From the NCBI GenBank assembly GCA_022340805.1, contig JAJDNF010000014.1, positions 1 to 41,243 on the forward strand: a stretch of 41,243 nt of DNA. Reading direction: 5' to 3'. Below the pieces are notes generated by a model. The model had not been told where the DNA came from and did not search any database. It worked only from the letters and a program-made list of their open reading frames with translations. This stretch comes from Chromatiaceae bacterium. Lineage in GTDB: Bacteria > Pseudomonadota > Gammaproteobacteria > Chromatiales > Chromatiaceae. Of the stretch, positions 29,331 through 37,458 are shown one piece after another. The position numbers and the translations under genes were made by a program. Numbering within the stretch: the stretch's first letter is position 1; each line of letters opens with the position of its first letter.

Positions 29331-30476
29331 CTAGATCGCTCCGGTTTCCGCGGCCAGCAATTGTGCATAAGCGGCGCGGTAGCCGCCCAGCGCGAAGCAC
29401 TCGCGGGCCCGCTGGTACCCAGCAAGGCCCCAGGCCTCGAGTTCCTCCGGCGTCCTGCGATAGGTCTCCAGCAATTGTGCGCCAAGTGCCGCCCGGTCGC
29501 CGGTCGGAAACAGTGCGGCGTCCGCTGCGAGGATCTCGCCGGGTGCCCCGCTGTCGCTGGCAAGCACCGGGACCTGGCTGACCATGGCCTCGAGCAACAC
29601 CAGGCCGAATGGCTCGTGCCTCGACGGTAGCACGAAGGTATCGAAGGCCTTCATGTAGCGTGCCGCATCGTCCAGAAATCCGTGGATCAACACCCGGTCC
29701 TGCAATCCCGCCGCAGCGACCTGCGTCCTCAGCGTCGACTCGAGAGGCCCGCGGCCAATGATGATCAGCCTTGCCTTTGGCATCAGCCGACAGGTCTGCG
29801 CAAAGGCGGCGATCAGATCGTCGTGGGCCTTGAACTCGACCAGCCGCCCGACAGTCCCGAACACGAAATCGTCTGGCTGGAGTTGCAGGTCGCGGCGTGC
29901 CTCGTCACGCGACAACAGCCTGTGCTGCAGAGCGTCCGCGTCGATCGCGTTATGAATGACCCGGCAGCGCCCCTCGGCCAGGCCCGGGACCTGAGCTCGG
30001 ATATTGCTGCAGATGGATTCGGATACCCCGACCAGGCTCCAACGGTAGCGCAGCGCGTTGACCAGGAAACGGTTGCGTCGTCCGCCGTGTTTGTCCGCGG
30101 GATCGAAGTAGTCGTAATCATGGACGACCAGCGCGGCCTTTCTCACCAAGCCGGCGCGCAGCAGCAAATGCACCGCCCTGGCCGGTGTCAGGTGGTGACA
30201 GACGGCGAGGTCCTGTGGGGTGCCGCGCACAGCCTTCCACAGGGCCAGCGTCAGCCAGGCCGGTTTCTTGTAGAAGCTGCGTCGCGCCGCATCCAGGCAG
30301 ATCACCCTGCCCGGGAATGCCGCCTTTTTCTGCGCCGGCATCTGTCCGCGTTGAAACACACTGCAGACCTGCGCACCGCGTTCGACGTAGGCGCGCGCGA
30401 TCTCCGCGTGATAGTCGAAGCCGCCACGGATAACCGCGCGGCTGACCTGCAGCACCTGTGGCGCCGATGCTGTCAC
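29331..30476 (-). CDS. Glycosyltransferase family 4
   Basis: 381 residues, GT-B fold. The N-terminus QVLQVSRAVIRGGFDYHAEIARAYVERG is followed by a phosphate-binding acceptor domain. The donor domain has FGTVGRLVEFKAHDDLIAAFAQT, IIGRGPLESTLRTQVAAAG and FDTFVLPSRHEPFGLVLLEAMVSQVPVLASDSGAPGEIL, with E-x7-E intact. Start is GTG 30476, since the first conserved strand begins only seven residues later and no suitable ATG is nearby; the ribosome-binding site is weak. A 43-bp gap separates it from the family 8-like gene upstream. Confidence 0.85.
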   Translation of the reverse strand: MTASAPQVLQVSRAVIRGGFDYHAEIARAYVERGAQVCSVFQRGQMPAQKKAAFPGRVICLDAARRSFYKKPAWLTLALWKAVRGTPQDLAVCHHLTPARAVHLLLRAGLVRKAALVVHDYDYFDPADKHGGRRNRFLVNALRYRWSLVGVSESICSNIRAQVPGLAEGRCRVIHNAIDADALQHRLLSRDEARRDLQLQPDDFVFGTVGRLVEFKAHDDLIAAFAQTCRLMPKARLIIIGRGPLESTLRTQVAAAGLQDRVLIHGFLDDAARYMKAFDTFVLPSRHEPFGLVLLEAMVSQVPVLASDSGAPGEILAADAALFPTGDRAALGAQLLETYRRTPEELEAWGLAGYQRARECFALGGYRAAYAQLLAAETGAI

Positions 30477-30519
30477 GGTGCCAGTTGAACTCGGGCGCGC
30501 AGCATGCCAGGCGTCCTGC

Positions 30520-31497
30520 TCAGACGCGCAGCTTGTCGTCGGTGAAGAAGCGCACCGGGTGGCGCACGAAATTGCGCCACAGGCGTTCGCGACGCCGTTG
30601 CGCGTAACCCGTGGGGTCGCGCTGACGATCGTATTCGAGGCGCGCCCGGCGCTTGGCCTCCATGTCGGCGAACAGCTTCTTGTGGATGACGAAGCCGGCC
30701 TTGCGGTCGTAGCGCAACAGCGCCTTCGGGCTGAATTTGCTCGCCGGCCGCTGGCTGTCCAGACCCAATTCGATCAGCAGCGAGGGCCGTACATGCCCCT
30801 TCGCGACCTGGTCCCGGACCTCCTGCTCGGAGAGGATGCCGGACTCCAGCATGCGCTTCAGCTCGTTTATCCACAGATAGCCGAACGGGTGGCCCGGGTA
30901 GACCCAGGGCTGGGTCTTGATCTTGGTGTAATGCAGCAGGCGGGTCTGGTCGGTGAACCTGTCGAGGCTGTTCCAGCCGATCGGCAGGCGATCCTGCAGA
31001 TCACCCTCCTGCAACAGCGGATAGACGGATATCAGCCCATCGTAGTCATAGTCGACGCCGAGGCGGTCCATGATGTCGTCGACGTCCCAGTGCAGGGCCC
31101 CGCAGTCCATTACCATCACCGCGGTGAGGCGGCCCGCGCCACGGGTCTCATCGGTGATCTGCTCGACCATGATCTTGGCGCCGTCGAACGGCATCTCCCA
31201 GATCTCGGCGATGTCGCGGAACACGATCATGTCCGAATCCATGTAGATAGCGCGGCCCTGATAGCCGGCCTCCCGCGGTATCGCGAAGCGCCCAAAGGAA
31301 AAGTTGGTATACGCCAGGAAGCGGTCGTCCTTGGGTGGCGGCGCCAGGCTGTTGTCGATGGTGTGCATCTCCACCGGCAGATCGGTATGCCGGCGGATCG
31401 AGTACTCCAGCACGCGATAGGCCAGCTGCTCGGTCTGGTGGGCGCCGACGAAGATGCGTACCGGGCCGGCTGATGATGTCGTTGAGGATGTTTCCAT
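30520..31497 (-). CDS. Family 8-like glycosyltransferase (GT-A fold)
   Basis: 325 residues. After IRIFVGAH-type N-terminal strand (VRIFVGAHQTEQLAYRVLEYSI) comes FLAYTNFSFGRFAIPREAGYQGRAIYMDSDMIVFRDIAEIW, whose DSD at residues 87-89 is the metal-binding DxD of GT-A enzymes. A second landmark, LLHYTKIKTQPWVYPGHPFGYLW, resembles the C-terminal His motif of galactosyl/glucosyltransferases of family 8. The charged C-terminus (RRARLEYDRQRDPTGYAQRRRERLW) may bind membrane. ATG 31497 has GGAGA seven bases upstream; a longer frame to 31797 would overlap the preceding gene. Donor and acceptor are unknown. Confidence 0.8.
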   Translation of the reverse strand: METSSTTSSAGPVRIFVGAHQTEQLAYRVLEYSIRRHTDLPVEMHTIDNSLAPPPKDDRFLAYTNFSFGRFAIPREAGYQGRAIYMDSDMIVFRDIAEIWEMPFDGAKIMVEQITDETRGAGRLTAVMVMDCGALHWDVDDIMDRLGVDYDYDGLISVYPLLQEGDLQDRLPIGWNSLDRFTDQTRLLHYTKIKTQPWVYPGHPFGYLWINELKRMLESGILSEQEVRDQVAKGHVRPSLLIELGLDSQRPASKFSPKALLRYDRKAGFVIHKKLFADMEAKRRARLEYDRQRDPTGYAQRRRERLWRNFVRHPVRFFTDDKLRV

Positions 31498-31526
31498 ACT
31501 GGCTTCTCCAAACGAATACGTAGGTG

Positions 31527-32480
31527 TCAGGCGCGACCCCGGCTCATTTCCAGCGCCTGTTCGAACGCCAGCTTCGGCACGATCTCGCTGGGCAGCCGGC
31601 TGCGCTCGGACAGGTTGTAGACCTCCACCCCGAGCTTTCCCAACAGGCTGGCCGCGACCTCGAATGCCGGCCGGATGTACGCCTCGTAGTCGCGATCCAG
31701 ACGCATCGGCGCGGCCTGGCTGCCCGCTTCGTAAAAGCGACCGCCAGCGCCACCGAGGTCCATGCCGAGTATAAACACCCGCCTGTAGCCGAGCCACACG
31801 GCAAGCTGCAGCGCGGAGAACACGATGGTCTGCCCGGTGAACACGCCTTTGCGGATGTCCCGGCTGAACCCCACCCGGCCCTCGGAGGGCCGCGCACGGG
31901 GATGCAGGACCAGGTCGGGGTCGCGCTCGGCCGCGGCATCGAATGCCTCGGTGCCCGGTTTGGGCTCGCCATAACGGGCGGTGATCTCGTTCAGCAGAAA
32001 CACCCTGGCATCATGCAGCAGGGCCGGCTCGCGTTCGCAAACGACACTCAGGCCGCGAAAGCTGAAGATGCATTCCGCGCCCGATTCGAGGGCCTTTCGC
32101 ACCAGTTCGAAGCGGTCGTTGAAGAAGTGCCGGTCACTGATGACATGCGAACGGAACGGGACGGAGTAGTCTTCGCTCTTGAGGACGCTGCCGTTGACGC
32201 CGATGCAGGTCCTGCCGCGCAACGCGGCAAAGTCGATGTCGTTCAGCGATGGCCCGGTGCCGACGATGAAGCAGTCGCGGGTCGTTGCCGGCGCGAGGGT
32301 CTCGAGCGGGTTGATCCGTCCGACCGGGCGGCCGCGCCAAGAGATCGTATCGGCGCCACCGCCGTGACTATCGATGCGGAAGTCCGGGTGCACGCTGCGC
32401 ATGTGGCGCATCGCATTCGGTAAGCTGGCGCGATGGATCTTGCGGCGAAGCCATTGCAGGGTGCTGTCGATGTTTCGCAT
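31527..32480 (-). CDS. MptE-like / DUF115 family protein, putative glycan-modifying enzyme
   Basis: 317 residues. Residues 71-98 (FIVGTGPSLNDIDFAAL, then CIGVNGS) form the nucleotide-binding-type motif of the MptE/DUF115 group, which is distantly related to family 42 sialyltransferases and to flagellin-glycosylating Maf proteins. A later segment FTGQTIVFSALQLAVWLGYRRVFILGMDLGG fits the same fold, and the C-terminus carries YNLSERSRLPSEIVPKLAFEQAL. No signal peptide or membrane segment. It heads the minus-strand run and lies 29 bp before the family 8-like gene, so a role in adding or modifying a surface sugar is likely by context. No specific reaction can be assigned. Opposite, a glycosyltransferase gene diverges from a shared 175-bp gap. 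Confidence 0.72.
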   Translation of the reverse strand: MRNIDSTLQWLRRKIHRASLPNAMRHMRSVHPDFRIDSHGGGADTISWRGRPVGRINPLETLAPATTRDCFIVGTGPSLNDIDFAALRGRTCIGVNGSVLKSEDYSVPFRSHVISDRHFFNDRFELVRKALESGAECIFSFRGLSVVCEREPALLHDARVFLLNEITARYGEPKPGTEAFDAAAERDPDLVLHPRARPSEGRVGFSRDIRKGVFTGQTIVFSALQLAVWLGYRRVFILGMDLGGAGGRFYEAGSQAAPMRLDRDYEAYIRPAFEVAASLLGKLGVEVYNLSERSRLPSEIVPKLAFEQALEMSRGRA

Positions 32481-32655
32481 GGCCTTTACCGATGAGCATG
32501 TGCGCGGCCTGGAGTCCGCCGTGCCGATCGGTCAGGTTACGTGCAGGACAGCCTTTAAGGTAAGGTATGAAGAATCGCTGGGCAAGGGTGTCCACCGCCG
32601 TCAACGGAGCGTTGCCGCCCGCCTTCAGCACCTGTCCGCGGAGCACTGTGTCACC

Positions 32656-33768
32656 ATGTCTGAAGCACGCCGGCTGGCGGTGTTGATCTCCTTCTCCGGT
32701 GCGGGCGGGGTCGAGCGCATGGTGCTGAACCTGATCGAGGGCATCGCCGCGCGAGGCGTGGCGGTCGATCTGCTCGCGATCCGCGCCGACAGTGCCCATC
32801 TCGGCGAGCTGCCACAGGGGGTGCGCCTGCTCGACCTGGGCGTGCGCCACAGTGCGCTGGCGGTCCTGCCGCTGGTGCGCTATCTGCGCCGCCAACGACC
32901 GGACGCGCTACTGGTCGCCAAGGACCGCGCGATTCGCGCTGCCGCGCTGGCGCGGCGCCTGGCCGGATGGCGCGGTCGCTTGGTCGGGCGCCTGGGCACC
33001 AACCTGACTGCCGCCCTCGGGGAGCACTCGGCGGTCGCGCGCTGGTTGCGCACCGCGCCGATGCGTGTGCTGTATCGCGGCGTCGATCAGATCGTCGCGG
33101 TCTCGGAGGGCGTGGCCGAGGACACCCGAAGAATCACCGGTCTGCCCGCGCGGCGGGTCGTGGTGGTGCGCAATCCGGTGGTAACGCCGCAGCTGGCCGA
33201 TCTCGCCGCGGCGCCCAGCCCGCACCCCTGGCTGGACAGGCCCGGGCTGCCGGTGATCCTGGGCGCCGGGCGGCTGACCGAGCAAAAGGACTTTGCCACG
33301 CTGTTGCGGGCCTTTGCGCTGGTTCAGACCAAGCGCCCGTCGCGTCTGCTGATCCTCGGCGAGGGGCGGCTGCGTGGACCACTCGAGACCCTGGCCGGGG
33401 AGCTCGGCGTGTCCGGCCAGGTCGCGTTGCCGGGCTTCAGCCCGAACCCGTACGCGTGGATAGCGCGCGCCGCGCTGTTTGTGCTGTCATCGGCCTGGGA
33501 GGGATCGCCCAATGTGCTGACCGAGGCGCTGGCGCTGGGCATCCCCGCGGTCGCGACCGACTGCCCCTCGGGGCCGCGCGAGTTGCTTGCCGGGGGGCGC
33601 TACGGGCCGTTGGTCGCGGTCGGCGATCACGCCGGGCTGGCTGCGGCGATGTTGGCCACGCTCGACGCGCCGCTGCCGGCGGCAACCTTGCGCGAGGCCG
33701 TGGCCGATTACACCGTCGAGGCCGCGGCACAGGGCTATCTTGCCGCGCTTGGTCTGGTCGAGAGCTGA
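32656..33768 (+). CDS. Glycosyltransferase family 4
   Basis: 370 residues, GT-B fold. N-terminus LAVLISFSGAGGVERMVLNLIEGIAARG; donor domain ILGAGRLTEQKDFATLLRAFALV, LLILGEGRLRGPLETLAGELG and LFVLSSAWEGSPNVLTEALALGIPAVATDCPSGPRELL with E-x7-E present. The ATG at 32656 places the start six residues before the first strand; longer in-frame starts (32374) would run into the divergent gene. It shares motif wording with the 28170-29330 enzyme and may be its paralogue. A sulfotransferase gene follows after 24 bp. Confidence 0.86.
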   Translation: MSEARRLAVLISFSGAGGVERMVLNLIEGIAARGVAVDLLAIRADSAHLGELPQGVRLLDLGVRHSALAVLPLVRYLRRQRPDALLVAKDRAIRAAALARRLAGWRGRLVGRLGTNLTAALGEHSAVARWLRTAPMRVLYRGVDQIVAVSEGVAEDTRRITGLPARRVVVVRNPVVTPQLADLAAAPSPHPWLDRPGLPVILGAGRLTEQKDFATLLRAFALVQTKRPSRLLILGEGRLRGPLETLAGELGVSGQVALPGFSPNPYAWIARAALFVLSSAWEGSPNVLTEALALGIPAVATDCPSGPRELLAGGRYGPLVAVGDHAGLAAAMLATLDAPLPAATLREAVADYTVEAAAQGYLAALGLVES

Positions 33769-33792
33769 GGGTCGCCAAGCGAGATTCGAATC

Positions 33793-34473
33793 ATGCTGCT
33801 GTCGCTCAAGTACAACTTCCTGTTCGTGCATACCGCCAAGACCGGCGGCACCTCGGTGCGCGAGGCGTTGCAGCCACTGCGCTACCGCGACCCCTACTAC
33901 CCGATCCAGTGGCTGTGTTCGCGCCTCAGCGGCATGACCGGGCACCACCTGGGGATCAAGTTTCCTCGCCACGCCAAGATCATCGCTGCCAGGGAAATGC
34001 TGCCGCAGGAGCTGTTCGAGCGGTTGTTCAAGTTCGTGTTCGTGCGCAATCCCTGGGATCTGCAGGTCAGCTCGTTTCATCACATCCGCCGCGAGCGTCC
34101 GCACCTGATGGCGCACATCGAGACCTTCGATCAATTCATCCGCTGGAAGCTCGACCCGGCCCGCCCGTACCAGTACCACATCGACACCTCGATCGAGTTG
34201 CAGTCGGATTACGCAGTCGACCTGCACGGCCAGCTGCTGGTCGACTTCCTCGGTCATTACGAGACCCTGCGCGAAGACTTCGCCGAGGCCTGCGGACGCA
34301 TCGGCATCACGCCGCCGGCCCTGCCGCACAAGCGCCAGGCGACCGACCGCGACAAGGATTACCGCAGCTACTACAGCGACGAACTGGCCGAACTGGTCGC
34401 GCGGCACTTCGAGCCCGACATCCGCCTGCTCGGCTACAGTTTCGATCCCTCGGCCACTGCCGGCAGGCCCTGA
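33793..34473 (+). CDS. Carbohydrate sulfotransferase (sulfotransferase family 2)
   Basis: 226 residues. The PAPS 5'-phosphosulfate loop is FVHTAKTGGTSVREAL (about residues 11-26) and the 3'-phosphate site FVFVRNPWDLQVSSFHH (Arg85, Ser94), the two diagnostic motifs of the family. The C-terminal YRSYYSDELAELVARHFEPDIRLLGYSF is also typical of bacterial members found in glycan clusters. It would transfer sulfate from PAPS to a sugar hydroxyl on a glycan built by its neighbours. No PAPS-synthesis gene is in the window. It ends 62 bp from the stop of the convergent arsJ gene. Confidence 0.86.
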   Translation: MLLSLKYNFLFVHTAKTGGTSVREALQPLRYRDPYYPIQWLCSRLSGMTGHHLGIKFPRHAKIIAAREMLPQELFERLFKFVFVRNPWDLQVSSFHHIRRERPHLMAHIETFDQFIRWKLDPARPYQYHIDTSIELQSDYAVDLHGQLLVDFLGHYETLREDFAEACGRIGITPPALPHKRQATDRDKDYRSYYSDELAELVARHFEPDIRLLGYSFDPSATAGRP

Positions 34474-34500
34474 AGGTCGCCAGCCAGGCCCGGACCCTTC

Positions 34501-34524
34501 GGCCGCTAGATGTCAGTAGCGGCC
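34501..34524. terminator. Hairpin between two convergent genes
   Basis: Perfect 8-bp inverted repeat GGCCGCTA/TAGCGGCC around an 8-base loop, centred in the 62-bp gap between the sulfotransferase and arsJ stops. Neither side has a T-run, so it is a candidate bidirectional terminator or 3'-end stabiliser. Confidence 0.45.
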
Positions 34525-34535
34525 AGCGTCCGGAA

Positions 34536-35756
34536 TCACTGTGCCGGTGTCGCGCCGCGCGCGCCGGGATCGGGCAACGCGAGCGACAGCAGCGCGGCGA
34601 TCACGACGAACGCGGTGGACCACCACAGGCAACCCTCGAGACCGTGGGTCTGGTAGGCCCAGCCCGACAGCACCGTGCCGGCCAGGCGACCACCGGCGTT
34701 GGCCATGTAGTAGAAGCCCACGCTCATCGACACCTTGTCGAAATCCGAGTAGGCCAGGATCAGGTAGGAGTGCACCGCCGAGTTGATCGCGAACACCGCA
34801 CCGAACAGGATCAGTCCGACGAGCAGCACACTCGTCGCCTCCCAGCCCTGCTGCAGGGCCAACGCGATCCCGGCCGGCAGCAGCGCCAGCAAGAAGGCCC
34901 AGCTGCGCGCGGTGTTGCCGTTTGGCCCACGGCCGCGGTGGCTATGCCGCAGCAGGCGCGGCGCGGCGGCCTGCACTACCCCGTAGCCGATTACCCAGAG
35001 TGCCAGGAACGCACCGACCTGGGTGAAGCGCCAGCCGAGCACGGCATACAGGTATACCGGCAGGCCGACCACGAACCAGGCGTCGCGCGAGCCGAACAAA
35101 AAGAAGCGTGCCGCGGCCAGCCAGTTGATCTCAGGCCGGTTGGAAAACACCTGTCTGAACTTCGGCCTGGACTTCATCCGGCCGACCCCGGTCGGCAGCA
35201 GCAGCGCGGTAACGATCAGCACGGCGAGCAGAGCGCCGGCCAGCACCAGCAGTGCGCCGCGAAAGCCGAGCCCCTCGAGCAGCGCCGCGCCGACGAAGAA
35301 ACCCACCCCCTTGAGTGCGTTCTTCGAGCCGGTCAGCAGTGCCACCCAGCGGAACAGCTGTGATTCGCCTGCATCACCGGCCACCGCCTTGACGCTCGCC
35401 TTGGCCGACATCTTGTTGAGATCCTTGGCGATGCCCGACAGCGCCTGCGCGGTCATCACGTAGGCGACTGACAACCAGGCATCGGGTACCGTAAGCATCA
35501 GCAGCGCGGCCACCTGAAGCGCCATGCCGATATGCATGGTCAGGTTGAGGCCGACGCGCGCACCGAGCCAGCCGCCGACCAGGTTGGTGACGATGCCGAA
35601 AAACTCGTAGAACAGGAACAGCATCGCCACCTCGAACGGCGAATAGCCGAGCAGGTGGAAATACAGCACCACCAGCATGCGGATCGCCCCGTCGGTGACC
35701 GTGAAGGCCCAATACCCGGCGGTGACGACCAGGTAGTTGCGCAGGCGCGCCTGCAT
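34536..35756 (-). CDS. arsJ: Organoarsenical efflux MFS transporter ArsJ
   Basis: 406 residues with about eleven to twelve membrane segments of the major facilitator type. Family phrases are NYLVVTAGYWAFTVTDGAIRMLVVLYFHLLGYSPFEVAMLFLFYEFFGIVTNLVGGWLGARVGLN, IAKDLNKMSAKASVK and SVGFYYMANAGGRLAGTVLSGWAYQTHGLEGCLWWS, which I recognise as ArsJ. ArsJ exports 1-arseno-3-phosphoglycerate made by the partner GAPDH; the product breaks down outside to arsenate and 3-phosphoglycerate. The gene is last in an arsR-gapdh-orf58-arsJ operon, seven bases after the 58-residue gene, which strongly supports the call. Confidence 0.9.
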   Translation of the reverse strand: MQARLRNYLVVTAGYWAFTVTDGAIRMLVVLYFHLLGYSPFEVAMLFLFYEFFGIVTNLVGGWLGARVGLNLTMHIGMALQVAALLMLTVPDAWLSVAYVMTAQALSGIAKDLNKMSAKASVKAVAGDAGESQLFRWVALLTGSKNALKGVGFFVGAALLEGLGFRGALLVLAGALLAVLIVTALLLPTGVGRMKSRPKFRQVFSNRPEINWLAAARFFLFGSRDAWFVVGLPVYLYAVLGWRFTQVGAFLALWVIGYGVVQAAAPRLLRHSHRGRGPNGNTARSWAFLLALLPAGIALALQQGWEATSVLLVGLILFGAVFAINSAVHSYLILAYSDFDKVSMSVGFYYMANAGGRLAGTVLSGWAYQTHGLEGCLWWSTAFVVIAALLSLALPDPGARGATPAQ

Positions 35757-35763
35757 CAGCCGG

Positions 35764-35940
35764 TCAGCGCCACAGTGTCCAGGCGCCGATCAGGATGAGA
35801 CCGTTCCCGGCCACGGTGTGCAGGGTGCGTTCACTCAGGTGTTGTGCGATCAGCGACCCGCCGAGCACGCCGGTCGCCGAGGTGGCGATCAGGGCCAACG
35901 AGGCACCGCGGAACACCAGTCCGAGCATCTTCCAGTCCAT
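35764..35940 (-). CDS. Small 58-residue membrane protein inside the ars operon
   Basis: 58 residues beginning MDWKMLGLVFRGASLALIATS, with two hydrophobic segments separated by GGSLIAQHLSERTLHTVAGN and ending in AWTLWR. Start ATG 35940 lies two bases after the GAPDH stop and its stop lies seven bases before arsJ, so it is spaced like a real operon member. The pattern of small-residue helix, short polar LSERTL linker and second helix resembles the last third of TMEM165/GDT1-type cation exchangers, but it is far shorter than a full protein. It could be a functional small subunit of the efflux system or a remnant. No function is assigned. Confidence 0.6.
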   Translation of the reverse strand: MDWKMLGLVFRGASLALIATSATGVLGGSLIAQHLSERTLHTVAGNGLILIGAWTLWR

Positions 35941-35942
35941 CC

Positions 35943-36944
35943 CTATAGTCCCCTGCAAAGCATGCCGATGATATCCATCATCCGGTTCACATAGCCCCAC
36001 TCGTTGTCGTACCACGCGTAGACCTTGACCTGGGTGCCGTCGATCACCATCGTCGACAGGGCATCGACGATCGCCGAGCGCGGATCGTTGACGTAGTCGA
36101 CCGAGACCAGCGGGCGCTCCTCGTAGCCGAGGACGCCCCTCAGTTCGCCCTCGGCGGCAGCTCTGAAGTAACCGTTCACTTCGTCGGAAGTTACCGGCCG
36201 GGCAGCCTCGAATACGAAGTCGGTCAGCGAGGCGTTGAGCAGTGGCACACGCACGGCGTGGCCGTTCAGCTTGCCGGTCAGCTCGGGGAAGATGCGGGTG
36301 ATCGCGTTGGCCGAACCCGTGGTGGTCGGGATCAGTGACTGGCCGCAGGCGCGCGCCCGGCGCAGGTCCTTGTGGCCCTTGTCGACGATCGTCTGGGTGT
36401 TGGTGATGTCGTGGATGGTGGTCATGCAGCCGTGCACGATGCCGATCCCCTCGTGCATCACCTTGACCACCGGGGCCAGGCAGTTGGTGGTGCAGGATGC
36501 CGCGCTGACCAGGTGATGCCGGTCGGGCTCGTAAAGGTCGTGATTGATCCCGTAGACGATATTCAGCGCGCCCTCGGTCGGGGCCGCGACCATGACCTTC
36601 TTCACCCCCTGGTCGAAATAGGCCTGCAGCGTCTCCGGCCTCTTGTGATGGCGGCCGGTCGCCTCGATCACGATGTCGCAATCCGACCAGTCGGTCTCGG
36701 CGATGCCCGGGTTGCCACTGTAAGCGATCGCCTGGCCGTCGATCTGCAGCGCATCGGCGTGACCCTGACAGGCGATCGGCCAGGTGCCGTGCACCGAGTC
36801 GAACTGCAGCAGGTGCGCGGAACCTGCCGCATCCGTGGCGATCTCGTTGACCCGGACGATCTCGAATCCCGGCCGACCCCAGCCGGCGCGCAGGCCGAGG
36901 CGCCCCATGCGGCCGAAGCCATTGATTCCGACGCGAAGGCTCAT
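35943..36944 (-). CDS. gap: ArsJ-associated glyceraldehyde-3-phosphate dehydrogenase
   Basis: 333 residues. NAD-binding N-terminus [19 protein letters not shown]; active-site [13 protein letters not shown] with catalytic Cys151 and general base His178 in [12 protein letters not shown]; anion-site segment [22 protein letters not shown]-terminus [18 protein letters not shown]. All catalytic residues are present. In arsenate resistance this enzyme uses arsenate in place of phosphate to form 1-arseno-3-phosphoglycerate, which ArsJ exports. SAASC instead of the housekeeping SNASC and the HDIT stretch fit the ArsJ-associated branch. ATG 36944; 75 bp downstream of arsR. Confidence 0.93.
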   Translation of the reverse strand: MSLRVGINGFGRMGRLGLRAGWGRPGFEIVRVNEIATDAAGSAHLLQFDSVHGTWPIACQGHADALQIDGQAIAYSGNPGIAETDWSDCDIVIEATGRHHKRPETLQAYFDQGVKKVMVAAPTEGALNIVYGINHDLYEPDRHHLVSAASCTTNCLAPVVKVMHEGIGIVHGCMTTIHDITNTQTIVDKGHKDLRRARACGQSLIPTTTGSANAITRIFPELTGKLNGHAVRVPLLNASLTDFVFEAARPVTSDEVNGYFRAAAEGELRGVLGYEERPLVSVDYVNDPRSAIVDALSTMVIDGTQVKVYAWYDNEWGYVNRMMDIIGMLCRGL

Positions 36945-37019
36945 GCAGTGTTACTCCCGGAAAATGGCGAAAATGGCTTCTGCCGGGTTCGCGTGCGTCC
37001 CGGTGAGGTCGAACCGCGA

Positions 37020-37373
37020 TCAGGCACAGCGCGACGTACCCGGTCGATCGGCCATCTGCGCGAGGGTCGCCGCGTCATCGCAATACGGCGGCCGATCGGC
37101 AACGCCGTCGAGCAGGTCGCGCAGCATGCGCGCCACCCACTCGGCAAGGTGGGGATTCACCTGGTAGTACACCCACAGCCCGGCACGGCGGTCGACCAGC
37201 AGCCCGCTCTCGCGCAGCAATGCCAGATGCCGCGAGATGTGCGGTTGGGCCATGCGCAGCGCCTGGGTCAGCTCGCACACGCACAGCTCCGGGTGCCGCA
37301 GCAGCAGGGCTACGCAGCGTAGCCGTGTCTGGTTGGCCAGGTTCGCGAACAGTGTTTCGGGTGCGATCGGCAT
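37020..37373 (-). CDS. arsR: ArsR family arsenic-responsive repressor
   Basis: 117 residues, winged helix-turn-helix (DNA-reading helix around residues 37-56, MAQPHISRHLALLRESGLL). The ELCVCEL motif places Cys31 and Cys33 at the classic As(III)-binding position of E. coli-type ArsR, followed by a wing RRAGLWVYYQV. It should bind upstream of itself and release on arsenite. ATG 37373 gives the family N-terminus; an in-frame start at 37538 would cross the divergent gene. It is first in the operon with GAPDH and arsJ. Confidence 0.93.
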   Translation of the reverse strand: MPIAPETLFANLANQTRLRCVALLLRHPELCVCELTQALRMAQPHISRHLALLRESGLLVDRRAGLWVYYQVNPHLAEWVARMLRDLLDGVADRPPYCDDAATLAQMADRPGTSRCA

Positions 37374-37396
37374 GAGCCGCAATATACCGAAAGCCA

Positions 37397-37424
37397 TATA
37401 TATACAACATGAAATATTTGTGAA
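37397..37424 (-). promoter_or_regulatory. Candidate promoter/operator of the ars operon
   Basis: On the minus strand TTCACA (37424-37419) and TATATA (37402-37397) are separated by 16 bp, about 24 bases before the arsR ATG. The surrounding stretch 37381-37419 is markedly AT-rich (ATATATATA, AAATATTT) in an otherwise GC-rich window, as expected for an ArsR operator. The same 85-bp gap also serves the divergent lipoprotein gene. Confidence 0.45.
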
Positions 37425-37458
37425 CGGCGCGACGAGGTTGAAAATATACTGCCCGCAA

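Noticed and set aside
32967..35363. 798-codon plus-strand frame spanning glycosyltransferase, sulfotransferase and arsJ
   Set aside because: Crosses three recognisable genes in a wrong frame or strand; long open frames are common at this GC content.
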